Made by a program: the position numbers and the translations under genes. From positions 1-64,000 of the forward strand of contig CAKTOX010000005.1 in assembly GCA_934590355.1 (NCBI GenBank): a stretch of DNA of 64,000 nucleotides, written 5' to 3'. This stretch comes from an uncultured Oscillospiraceae bacterium (GTDB taxonomy: Bacteria; Bacillota; Clostridia; Oscillospirales; Oscillospiraceae). Numbering within the stretch: position 1 is the stretch's first letter; each line of letters begins with the position of its first letter. Under the pieces are notes generated by a model that was not told the DNA's origin, searched no databases, and was given only the letters and a program-made list of their open reading frames with translations. This document shows, piece after piece, positions 1 to 6,808 of the stretch.

Positions 1-88
1 TGGTATTTACATTCTACCAGAGATTCATATGAACTTCTTTTCTTTTTTGCTGTTGCACTTGATAGTATAATTCACCAGCATAAAAAAT

Positions 89-113
89 TCGGCAGCACCT
101 TGCGTGCTGCCGA
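89..113 (-). terminator. Rho-independent terminator of the exonuclease gene
   Basis: A perfect 10-bp stem (89-98 with 104-113) encloses a 5-base loop. Read on the minus strand it is followed by a run of six T, and it starts 6 bases past the stop codon of the gene at 119-1099. The A run on the other side means it could also stop plus-strand transcripts entering from the left. Confidence 0.85.
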
Positions 114-118
114 AAAAA

Positions 119-1099
119 TTATTGCTTTGATGCAGGTCTGTTTTTACGCGAGGAGTGGCCGCGTCCGCGTCTGCGCGAGAGGGCAGCCTTGCTGCGATAG
201 AAGTCTATCATGCCGTCGTCGGCCTCGTAAACGAGTCTGTTTGCCGACCATGTGTTATCCTCGTGCTTGCGGAATTTGAGCCTGAGCAGATAGCTGCCGC
301 AGTCGGGACAGGAGAACAAATTCATATACCGCTGGTCGCCCTGATTTATCCAGCGCTGCGCACTCAACTCGCCGCCGCACTTGGGGCAGAGAGTGTTAAC
401 GAGCTGCTCGTCGGCAAAAGCATCGGACTTTGAGATATATCCGGGGAAAACGCGGTGCTCAAGCGCATCGTGAGCGCCGTCACCGGACTCTGATTTGCGC
501 GTCTTGGTGGCAAGAGTGCGCGTCGCCTCATCATATTGGGCAAGTCCGCGTATCATGTCGAGCTTCGTACAAACGAGCGCCGTGTTGTACGCATCGCCGA
601 GAGCGTCATGCGCAACGCGGGTCTGCTCAATTTCAAAATGCTCCATGGCGGTCGCGAGCGACTTCTGATTTTTGTCGCCGTCGGTCTGCATATTGTAAAT
701 GAGCTGAAGGTTTATCCAAGAGGAGATCCAGTCCCAGTCAAGATCATGGATAATAATATTCTGCTCCATTATCCCACGGTCATCGCAGCCCCATGTAATA
801 AACGTGACATCGTCGCCGCACCACTGACGAAACTGCTCAAACGCATCGGGGAACATATGCCCGAGAGCAAGACGTTCCTTGTCAAAGCCGGTGAGCTTCT
901 TGACCTTATAATGCATTCTTTTAAAGTACACGGGCTTGACGTCAATGGTGAACTCCTCGCCGGGAGTCATATCTTCATTGAGCTTAACAGCGCCTATTTC
1001 GATGATCTCTCCCCTGAGCTTAATGGGGAGCTTGTTAAATACGGAGGATTTTGAGCTCATCGCCTGATTCCACTCTAAATCGACCACTACATAATTCAT
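119..1099 (-). CDS. DEDDh-type 3'-5' exonuclease with C-terminal zinc ribbon
   Basis: This 326-residue protein begins with a DnaQ/RNase T-like exonuclease domain (about residues 1-190). The first acidic motif is VVDLEWN (D7, E9), the IIEIGA segment follows, and the HDALGDA motif (H and D) closes the DEDDh site, so it should remove nucleotides from 3' ends with two metal ions. After a linker, a CPKCGG...CPDCG pair near residues 238-266 makes a probable zinc ribbon, followed by a basic tail rich in Arg and Lys that could bind nucleic acid. Exonuclease domain plus ribbon is seen in Clostridial proteins annotated only as exonuclease, so DNA versus RNA substrate is unknown. It is a single gene, divergent from ddl-murF, with its own promoter and terminator. 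Confidence 0.85.
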   Translation of the reverse strand: MNYVVVDLEWNQAMSSKSSVFNKLPIKLRGEIIEIGAVKLNEDMTPGEEFTIDVKPVYFKRMHYKVKKLTGFDKERLALGHMFPDAFEQFRQWCGDDVTFITWGCDDRGIMEQNIIIHDLDWDWISSWINLQLIYNMQTDGDKNQKSLATAMEHFEIEQTRVAHDALGDAYNTALVCTKLDMIRGLAQYDEATRTLATKTRKSESGDGAHDALEHRVFPGYISKSDAFADEQLVNTLCPKCGGELSAQRWINQGDQRYMNLFSCPDCGSYLLRLKFRKHEDNTWSANRLVYEADDGMIDFYRSKAALSRRRGRGHSSRKNRPASKQ

Positions 1100-1134
1100 A
1101 ACACTACGACCTTACTTTGAGATTACAAAAATGA

Positions 1135-1164
1135 ATTATATCATACCTTGACATCTTTTTTCAA
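1135..1164 (-). promoter_or_regulatory. Sigma-A-type promoter for the exonuclease gene
   Basis: Read on the minus strand, TTGAAA (1159-1164) and a perfect TATAAT (1135-1140) are separated by 18 bases. The start codon lies about 36 bases downstream of the -10 box, preceded by an AAGTAAGG-like ribosome site. It is back to back with the ddl promoter. Confidence 0.6.
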
Positions 1165-1171
1165 TATATAT

Positions 1172-1200
1172 TTGAACACGGACTTTACTTGTGCTATAAT
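1172..1200 (+). promoter_or_regulatory. Sigma-A-type promoter for ddl-murF
   Basis: TTGAAC (1172-1177), a 17-base spacer and TATAAT (1195-1200) with an extended -10 TGC just upstream. The ddl start codon is 34 bases beyond. A perfect TTGACA at 1148-1153 is too far (41 bases) from this -10 box to be its partner. Confidence 0.7.
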
Positions 1201-1234
1201 CTGCACATACCATCAGCGTTTCGGAGGTAAAACT

Positions 1235-2257
1235 ATGAAAATCGCAGTCGTCTGCGGCGGACTTTCCAACGAAAGAGACGTATCAATAACGAGCGGCACC
1301 TGCGTTGCCCGCGCTCTGCGCGAAAAAGGGCACAAGGTCGTGCTTGTCGATCTTTATTACGGTTATTCGGGCAGCTATGACGATCCCGCCGAGCTTTTTG
1401 AGCGCGAGCAGGAGGATATGACGTATTCCGTGAAGGAGGAAACGCCCGACATAGAAAAAATGCTTGCACAGGGCGATGGCAGCCGCATAGGTAAAAACGT
1501 ACTTGAGATATGTAAGGCTGCGGATATATGCTTTCTCGCGCTGCACGGTGAGGACGGTGAGAACGGAAAGCTCCAGGCGACGATGGATATGCACGGCATA
1601 AAATACACCGGAAGCGGCTATCTCGGCAGCGCCGTTGCAATGAATAAGGAAGTCACCAAGATCATGCTGCGCAGCAGCGGCATCCCCGTGCCCGAGGGCG
1701 TCGTGCTCTCTAAGGGCGAGTATGCCGAGGTCGGATTTCCCTGTGTCGTAAAGCCATGCAGCGGCGGTTCGAGCGTCGGAACGTCTATGGTCGGCAGTAG
1801 GAGCGAATATGCCGCGGCTCTCGAGCTTGCGTTTAAATATGAAGACCATGTGCTTGTCGAGCGCTTTATAAAAGGCCGTGAGCTCACGGTCGGGGTCATG
1901 GGCGGCAAGGCAATGCCGGTCATCGAAATAATCCCAAAGGCCGGCTGGTATGACTATAAAAACAAGTATCAGGCAGGTCTGACGGAGGAAATTTGCCCCG
2001 CGCCTATAAGCGCCGAGGATACCGAGCGCGTTCAGCGTCTTGCCGAGCGTGTCCACACCGCGCTTATGATCGATGTGTACAGCCGCGCCGATTTCCTTAT
2101 GGATAGCGAGAGCGGCGAGCTGTACTGCCTTGAGGCAAACACGCTCCCCGGCATGACCCCCACGAGCCTTATCCCGCAAATGGGCAGGGAACAGGGGCTC
2201 GACTTCGGCGAGGTGTGCGAGAAAATAATAAAGCTTTCCATGGAGAAGTATAAATGA
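1235..2257 (+). CDS. ddl: D-alanine--D-alanine ligase
   Basis: Ddl joins two D-alanines with ATP in the cytoplasm, supplying the dipeptide for peptidoglycan precursors. The 340-residue protein starts with MKIAVVCGG, the usual Ddl opening, and has the ATP-grasp hallmarks: a FPCVVKP lysine strand, the GGSSVG loop, a VERFIKGRE segment and a C-terminal LEANTLPGMT motif with the metal-binding Glu and Asn. I took the ATG at 1235 because a GGAGG lies 7 bases before it; the longer reading frame from 1148 starts inside the promoter. The stop overlaps the murF start by 4 bases, so the two consecutive steps of the pathway are translationally coupled. Confidence 0.95.
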   Translation: MKIAVVCGGLSNERDVSITSGTCVARALREKGHKVVLVDLYYGYSGSYDDPAELFEREQEDMTYSVKEETPDIEKMLAQGDGSRIGKNVLEICKAADICFLALHGEDGENGKLQATMDMHGIKYTGSGYLGSAVAMNKEVTKIMLRSSGIPVPEGVVLSKGEYAEVGFPCVVKPCSGGSSVGTSMVGSRSEYAAALELAFKYEDHVLVERFIKGRELTVGVMGGKAMPVIEIIPKAGWYDYKNKYQAGLTEEICPAPISAEDTERVQRLAERVHTALMIDVYSRADFLMDSESGELYCLEANTLPGMTPTSLIPQMGREQGLDFGEVCEKIIKLSMEKYK

Positions 2258-3594
2258 GAGGCATAAGCGTTCAAAAGGCTGCCGAAATCGTCGGCGGTGA
2301 GCTTATAGGAAGCGGCGCGGCGGAGATACTCGGTGTCGTCATTGACAGCCGCCTTGTTAAGAAGGACTTTGCGTTTGCGGCCCTCCCGGGCGAACGAGTG
2401 GATGGCCACGATTTTGTCGCAAAGGCGTTTGAGCTGGGCGCGGTGTGCTGCATAGTCGAGCACAGAGTCGAGGTCGAGGGTGCGCAGATAGTTGTGCCCA
2501 ATGTCGCAAAAGCAATGGCGCAGCTTGCCGAGGGGTATAGGGAAATACTCTCGATACCCGTCATCGGAATAACCGGCTCCGTCGGAAAAACGACCGCCAA
2601 GGAGATGGTCTCCGCGGTTCTGTCGCAGAAGTTTAACGTCTTAAAGACCGATAAAAATTTCAACAACGAGCTCGGTGTGCCGCTTACGATATTCCGCATT
2701 GAGCCGGAGCATGAGCTTGCCGTCATCGAGATGGGCATCTCCGACTTCGGCGAAATGAGCAGGCTTGCCAAGATGGTAAGACCCGCTGCGGCAGTGTACA
2801 CGCTCATAGGCCACGCACACCTTGAGGCATTGCACGACAGAAACGGAGTATTCAAGGCCAAGACCGAGATGCTCAAATATATGCCGGATAACGGCGTTGT
2901 GTTTTTAAATGCCGATGATGATCTGCTCTCTGCCTGCGAATGTGCGCAGAAAAAAGTCCTCTACGGGCTGAGTGACGGCGCCGATGTCCGTGCCGAGAAT
3001 ATCGTAAGCGGCACGGAGAGCATCGACTGCGATATAGTCACTGCATCACGCAGGATCCGCGTGCATATCCCCGCCTACGGCAAGCATATGATATACGCAG
3101 CCCTTGAGGGCGCCGCTGTCGGCATTGAATTCGGCCTCGACGATGAGCAGATAGCCGCGGGAATTGCCGCCTATGAAACGGTCGGCCGCCGCGCAAGCGT
3201 AAGCAATACCGGGTACCTGACCCTTGTTGACGACTGCTATAACGCAAATCCCGATTCCGTAAAGTGCGCCATAGACTCGCTTTCGCGCCTGCCCGGACGC
3301 AAGGTATGCGTGCTCGGCGATATGCTTGAGATGGGCGAGAAGGAGGCGCAGCGCCATGCCGAAATAGGCAGCTACGTCGAGGAAAACGGAGTCGAGCTGC
3401 TGCTGTGCGTGGGTGAGCTTTCGAAGAACACCTGCCGTGCCGCGCAGGATATCCGTTCGCTGCACTTTGCGAACAATGCCGAGCTTATTGACGCGCTGCC
3501 GAAGCTTATTAAAAGGGGCGACGCAGTGCTTGTAAAAGCGTCTCACAGCATGAAGCTTGAGGAAATATCCGAAGCATTAAAGCTGCTGAAATAA
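2254..3594 (+). CDS. murF: UDP-N-acetylmuramoyl-tripeptide--D-alanyl-D-alanine ligase
   Basis: MurF adds the D-Ala-D-Ala made by Ddl to the UDP-MurNAc-tripeptide, the last cytoplasmic Mur ligase step. The 446-residue protein has an N-terminal substrate-binding domain (about 1-95), a central ATPase domain with the P-loop GSVGKTT at residues 108-114 and the Mur-ligase motif KTDKNFNNELG, and a C-terminal domain containing DDCYNANP. Length is normal for the family. It overlaps ddl by 4 bases and is followed within 6 bases by a strong terminator, so ddl-murF is a two-gene operon. The usual mraY and murD neighbours are absent here. Confidence 0.95.
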   Translation: MRGISVQKAAEIVGGELIGSGAAEILGVVIDSRLVKKDFAFAALPGERVDGHDFVAKAFELGAVCCIVEHRVEVEGAQIVVPNVAKAMAQLAEGYREILSIPVIGITGSVGKTTAKEMVSAVLSQKFNVLKTDKNFNNELGVPLTIFRIEPEHELAVIEMGISDFGEMSRLAKMVRPAAAVYTLIGHAHLEALHDRNGVFKAKTEMLKYMPDNGVVFLNADDDLLSACECAQKKVLYGLSDGADVRAENIVSGTESIDCDIVTASRRIRVHIPAYGKHMIYAALEGAAVGIEFGLDDEQIAAGIAAYETVGRRASVSNTGYLTLVDDCYNANPDSVKCAIDSLSRLPGRKVCVLGDMLEMGEKEAQRHAEIGSYVEENGVELLLCVGELSKNTCRAAQDIRSLHFANNAELIDALPKLIKRGDAVLVKASHSMKLEEISEALKLLK

Positions 3595-3599
3595 ATAAG

Positions 3600-3627
3600 A
3601 AAAACAGCTCCGAGAGGAGCTGTTTTT
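3600..3627. terminator. Bidirectional terminator between murF and bofA
   Basis: AAAAACAGCTCC (3600-3611), a GAGA loop and GGAGCTGTTTTT (3616-3627) form a perfect hairpin with a T run on each strand. It sits between the convergent genes murF (plus) and bofA (minus) and should stop both. Confidence 0.9.
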
Positions 3628-3631
3628 CATA

Positions 3632-3898
3632 TCACATAAAGAAGTTTTCGATAAGCAGAAGCAAAATTATTCCCGGTATGCCGAGAATTCCGGCAACTAT
3701 GGCGCTGACCCAGCCGACCGTAATGCTCAGACCGATAAACCCTCCGAGGAAGTTAAAAATAAAGAGCATAACGAAGCCCAAAACCGCATTAAGCAGGAGC
3801 TTGAGCGCCCATTTTATCGGAGTTGCGAACAGCTTAATAACGAGCCATATCAGAAATACGGCAATAATAACGGCAAGTATGGTATGTAAGGTATCCAT
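3632..3898 (-). CDS. bofA: BofA-family pro-sigma-K processing inhibitor
   Basis: BofA is an integral membrane protein of the mother cell that holds the intramembrane protease SpoIVFB inactive until late sporulation, delaying sigma-K activation (known for Bacillus). This 88-residue protein is almost wholly hydrophobic: one membrane helix near residues 5-25, a second near 30-55 with the family's LLLNAVLGFVMLFIFN pattern, and a C-terminal GILGIPGIILLLL stretch that is the most characteristic part of BofA. It follows yaaL by only 8 bases, and yaaL-bofA is the Bacillus order as well (there after recR). An M50 protease of SpoIVFB type is in this window at 17750-18331, though far away. Function in this organism is inferred from family. 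Confidence 0.85.
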   Translation of the reverse strand: MDTLHTILAVIIAVFLIWLVIKLFATPIKWALKLLLNAVLGFVMLFIFNFLGGFIGLSITVGWVSAIVAGILGIPGIILLLLIENFFM

Positions 3899-3906
3899 AT
3901 ATCCTC

Positions 3907-4119
3907 CTATTGGGTAAGATTTTTCACGTTGATGACGGCGCTGTTATAGCGTGCCTTGAGAGCGTTTATCTCATAAATGCACGCATCCATCATATCACAA
4001 TCTGTCGTATTGTCAAATGCGGCATATGCGCACTTGAGCTGCGAGCGTATATCCGCAAGCTCGGTAAGGCGGCGGTTGTATTCGGCTTTAAGCTTTTTAG
4101 CTTCTTTTCTTGTCATCAT
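3907..4119 (-). CDS. YaaL-like DUF2508 protein
   Basis: A 70-residue, highly charged, probably helical protein. The pattern of a basic start, a central AAFDNTTDCDMMDACIYEINALKARY-like stretch and a short tail fits the DUF2508 family (Bacillus YaaL), whose function is unknown. Position supports the call, since yaaL precedes bofA in Bacillus too, downstream of dnaX-yaaK-recR. Those genes are not upstream here; a tandem repeat and an oppositely oriented RNA gene occupy that place. AAGGAG lies 5 bases before the first of two adjacent ATG codons (8 before the second), so the start may be one codon later. Confidence 0.75.
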   Translation of the reverse strand: MMTRKEAKKLKAEYNRRLTELADIRSQLKCAYAAFDNTTDCDMMDACIYEINALKARYNSAVINVKNLTQ

Positions 4120-4135
4120 GGTCGCTCCTTTTTAA

Positions 4136-4163
4136 TTTTTTATATATTATTTTTTATATATTA
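4136..4163. repeat. 14-bp tandem repeat, two copies, AT-only
   Basis: TTTTTTATATATTA occurs twice without a gap (4136-4149 and 4150-4163), just upstream of yaaL. The second copy contributes to a minus-strand TATAAT. No other tandem repeat of this kind was noticed in the window. Confidence 0.9.
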
Positions 4164-4187
4164 TATTCTGAACGATCGCGTATTAAA
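4160..4187 (-). promoter_or_regulatory. Possible promoter for yaaL-bofA
   Basis: On the minus strand TTTAAT (4182-4187) precedes TATAAT (4160-4165) by 16 bases. The -35 box is a poor match and the region is AT-rich, where such boxes arise by chance. A sporulation sigma factor might be used instead. Confidence 0.35.
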
Positions 4188-4244
4188 CAAAAGCAGGCAA
4201 TATTTACCGTGTCTATTATCCCGTGCCGAGCATATAATACGAAC

Positions 4245-4407
4245 AGACGAAGCGATCCGATAAAGATCGTCTCAAAAGACGGGTCGGATGAGATGCATAA
4301 AGGGCTTGTTGCCGGTGGGCGATAAGCGGCATCAGAAGCTATCGTCGAGCCGGATAAGCCGAAAGGCATCTCATCCGACGGCGGAGACGGGCAACCCCCG
4401 CCTCCGC
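4245..4407 (+). ncRNA. Unassigned structured RNA between yaaL and the parE-like gene
   Basis: The 388-base stretch 4120-4507 has no coding region but is highly structured. A TATAAT at 4233-4238 (weak -35 TGTCTA at 4210-4215, partly matching) would start a transcript near 4245. In it come a CGTCT-CAAA-AGACG hairpin (4269-4282), then a perfect 14-bp stem pairing 4283-4296 with 4366-4379. Inside that stem GGCTT/AAGCC and CCGG/CCGG helices and a CGATAAGC/GCTATCG hairpin stack, while GCC-GAAA-GGC (4358-4367) is a competing tetraloop hairpin. A terminator hairpin follows at once. I do not see the signatures of SRP RNA, tmRNA, RNase P RNA, 6S RNA or a riboswitch class I know. It could be a small RNA gene or a leader controlling the next operon. 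Confidence 0.55.
4381..4407 (+). terminator. Terminator-like hairpin ending the structured RNA
   Basis: GCGGAG (4381-4386) pairs with CTCCGC (4402-4407) around an inner CGGG/CCCG helix with one mismatch. A T-rich stretch follows, with nine T at 4423-4431 about 15 bases later rather than directly, so efficiency is uncertain. Confidence 0.6.
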
Positions 4408-4418
4408 TTTGCTTTCTC

Positions 4419-4447
4419 TTGATTTTTTTTTCTCTGTGTTATATACT
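4419..4447 (+). promoter_or_regulatory. Sigma-A-type promoter for the parE-like operon
   Basis: TTGATT (4419-4424), 17-base spacer, TATACT (4442-4447); an overlapping TATAAT at 4449-4454 has no good -35. The promoter begins in the T run that follows the RNA terminator, so the topoisomerase operon can be transcribed independently of the RNA. Confidence 0.55.
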
Positions 4448-4507
4448 ATATAATCTGAAAATGTGTGCATTTTGCGCAAGATGTAGTATCTGAGAGGAAA
4501 TTAGGAA

Positions 4508-6502
4508 ATGAGTAACACCACCGCAGGATACGGTAACGAAAGCATATCGCAGCTCAAGGGCGCCGACAGAGTGCGAAAACGCCCCGGAGTCATCTTCGGT
4601 TCGGACGGGCTTGACGGGTGTCAGCACGCCGTATTTGAGATACTGTCCAACTCCATCGACGAGGCCCGCGAGGGTCACGGCAACGTCATAACGCTCACGC
4701 GCTATGCGGATAAGTCCATCGAGGTCGAGGACTTCGGACGCGGCTGCCCGGTCGACTGGAATCCAAACGAGAAGCGCTATAACTGGGAGTTGGTCTTCTG
4801 CGAGCTTTATGCGGGCGGCAAATATATGAATAACGAGGGCGAAAACTACGAGTATTCGCTCGGTCTTAACGGATTGGGCTCGTGTGCGACGCAGTATGCG
4901 TCCGAGTACATGGACGTGACCGTATGGCGCGACGGCAATAAATACGAGCTTCATTTCAAAAAAGGTAAGGTAGTGGGCAAGAAGGGCCAGGAGCTGACCG
5001 TAGGCCCTGCCGATCGCAAAAAAACGGGCACCACAATAAGATGGCGACCCGATATTGACGTTTTCACGGATATTGATATTCCCGAGGAATTTTTCAAGGA
5101 TGTGCTGCACCGTCAGGCGGTCGTAAACGCGGGAATAACCTTCCGCTTCAGAAATCAAAACGGCAACAAGTTCGATGTGACGGAGTACTGCTACGATAAC
5201 GGCATCCTCGACTATGTCGGCGAGATCGCCCATGAAGCACCGCTCACCTCGCCGTACTTCATATCAGCCGAGCGCCGCGGCAGGGACAGAACGGACAAGC
5301 CCGAATATAAGGTCAAGATCTCTGCGGCATTTTGCTTCTCAAACAAGGTGAAGACCATTGAGTATTACCACAACTCGTCTTGGCTCGAGTACGGCGGCGC
5401 ACCGGATAAGGCTGCACGCAGCGCTTTCGTTTACGCCATCGACGCCTACATAAAAAAGATAGGCAAGTATCAGAAAAACGAGAGCAAAATTAACTTTCAG
5501 GACGTGGCGGACTGCCTCGTGCTGGTGACAAACTGCTTCTCGACGCAGACCTCGTATGAAAACCAGACGAAGAAGGCGATAACCAACCGCTTCATTCAGG
5601 AGGCGATGACCGACTTCTTCAAGGAAAAGCTTGAGATATATTTCATCGAGAATAAGCCCGAGGCGGACAAGATAGCCGAGCAGGTGCTTGTCAATAAGCG
5701 CAGCCGCGAGGCGGCGGAAAAAACACGGCAGGGCATGAAGAAAAAGCTCTCCGGCAGCATAGATATCGCAAACCGCGTACAGAAATTCGTTGACTGCCGC
5801 AGCCGCGATCCCCAAAAGCGCGAAATATACATCGTCGAGGGCGACTCGGCTCTGGGCGCCTGTAAGCTCTCGCGCGATGCGGATTTTCAGGGCATAATGC
5901 CCGTGCGCGGCAAGATACTCAACTGCCTCAAGGCCGACTACGTCCGCATTTTCAAAAGCGACGTCATAACGGATCTTCTCAAGGTGCTCGGCTGCGGAGT
6001 CGAGGTGCAGGTCAAGGGTCAGAAGGATCTCAATGCCTTTGACATCAACAATCTGCGCTGGAATAAGGTCATCATCTGCACCGACGCCGATGTTGACGGC
6101 TTCCAGATAAGAACGCTCATCCTCACCATGATCTACCGCCTCGTCCCGACGCTCATACGCGAGGGCTACGTTTATATTGCCGAGTCGCCGCTTTATGAGA
6201 TCGAGAGCAAGGGTAAGACCTATTTCGCCTATTCCGACAAGGAGAAAGCGGATGTCGTTGCCTCCTTAAACGGCGCAAAGGCGCTAATAAACCGCAGCAA
6301 GGGTCTCGGCGAAAACGACCCGGACATGATGTGGATGACGACGATGAACCCGGAAACTCGCAGACTCATAAAGGTCATGCCGGAGGAGGCGGAGCGGATG
6401 TCGCAGATGTTCGACCTGCTTCTGGGCGACGACCTTGCCGGAAGAAAAAATCACATTGCGGAAAACGGATATCTGTATCTTGACATGGCAGATATATCAT
6501 AA
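4508..6502 (+). CDS. Divergent type IIA topoisomerase B subunit (ParE/GyrB-like)
   Basis: The ATPase and TOPRIM subunit of a type IIA topoisomerase, acting with the A-type subunit encoded at 6809. In 664 residues it has the GHKL ATPase site (catalytic E44, metal-binding N48, DFGRG at 75-79, GLNGLGS lid), a transducer domain, and a TOPRIM domain with EGDSA (E444) and DADVDG (D526, D528, D530), then a KGLGEN motif. Several usually fixed stretches differ: DNGRG is DFGRG, the LPGKLADC region is IANRVQKFVDC, SAGGSAK is SALGACK and PLRGK is PVRGK. Catalytic residues are kept, so it is probably active but a distinct paralogue; whether it is the housekeeping topoisomerase IV or an extra enzyme cannot be told here. 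ATG at 4508 follows GAGGAAA. Confidence 0.85.
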   Translation: MSNTTAGYGNESISQLKGADRVRKRPGVIFGSDGLDGCQHAVFEILSNSIDEAREGHGNVITLTRYADKSIEVEDFGRGCPVDWNPNEKRYNWELVFCELYAGGKYMNNEGENYEYSLGLNGLGSCATQYASEYMDVTVWRDGNKYELHFKKGKVVGKKGQELTVGPADRKKTGTTIRWRPDIDVFTDIDIPEEFFKDVLHRQAVVNAGITFRFRNQNGNKFDVTEYCYDNGILDYVGEIAHEAPLTSPYFISAERRGRDRTDKPEYKVKISAAFCFSNKVKTIEYYHNSSWLEYGGAPDKAARSAFVYAIDAYIKKIGKYQKNESKINFQDVADCLVLVTNCFSTQTSYENQTKKAITNRFIQEAMTDFFKEKLEIYFIENKPEADKIAEQVLVNKRSREAAEKTRQGMKKKLSGSIDIANRVQKFVDCRSRDPQKREIYIVEGDSALGACKLSRDADFQGIMPVRGKILNCLKADYVRIFKSDVITDLLKVLGCGVEVQVKGQKDLNAFDINNLRWNKVIICTDADVDGFQIRTLILTMIYRLVPTLIREGYVYIAESPLYEIESKGKTYFAYSDKEKADVVASLNGAKALINRSKGLGENDPDMMWMTTMNPETRRLIKVMPEEAERMSQMFDLLLGDDLAGRKNHIAENGYLYLDMADIS

Positions 6503-6513
6503 GAGGTGTAAAA

Positions 6514-6798
6514 ATGAAATTTGATAAAGCAAAAAACCTTGTTATGTTCATGCTGGTCATGTGCATCATTGCCTGCGTCGGCAGCATCATCGCAAATGAC
6601 TTCAGCATTGAGCTTGCAAATATGTTCGGGCTTCTGTCGGCGCTGTTTTTTATACTTGCCATCATAGTCATTGCGGTATTCTGCAAGTGCCCGCACTGCG
6701 GCAAGCGTATCTTTTTGGGCTTGTTTAAATATAAGACCTGCCCGAATTGCAGACACGACCTTGTCACCGGCGAAAAGACCAAGGGCAAAAAACGCTGA
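6514..6798 (+). CDS. Small membrane protein with zinc ribbon
   Basis: A 94-residue protein with two hydrophobic helices (about residues 8-28 and 36-56), then a CPHCGKR...CPNCRHD zinc-ribbon (four cysteines, about 58-77) and a basic tail of Lys and Arg. The ribbon would lie in the cytoplasm or membrane surface. It is placed 11 bases after the parE-like gene and 10 bases before the parC-like gene, so it is in their operon; this could be chance or a link of the topoisomerase to the membrane. No function can be assigned. Confidence 0.75.
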   Translation: MKFDKAKNLVMFMLVMCIIACVGSIIANDFSIELANMFGLLSALFFILAIIVIAVFCKCPHCGKRIFLGLFKYKTCPNCRHDLVTGEKTKGKKR

Positions 6799-6808
6799 GA
6801 GGTAGCAT

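Noticed and set aside
1148..1153. Perfect TTGACA as -35 box for ddl
   Set aside because: The next good -10 is 41 bases away; TTGAAC at 1172 has the right 17-base spacing.
4245..4407. SRP RNA, tmRNA, RNase P RNA or 6S RNA as identity of the structured RNA
   Set aside because: The GGAAGGAAGCAGC-type SRP loop, tmRNA tag frame, GAGGAAAGTCC of RNase P and a large AT-rich promoter-like bubble of 6S are not present.
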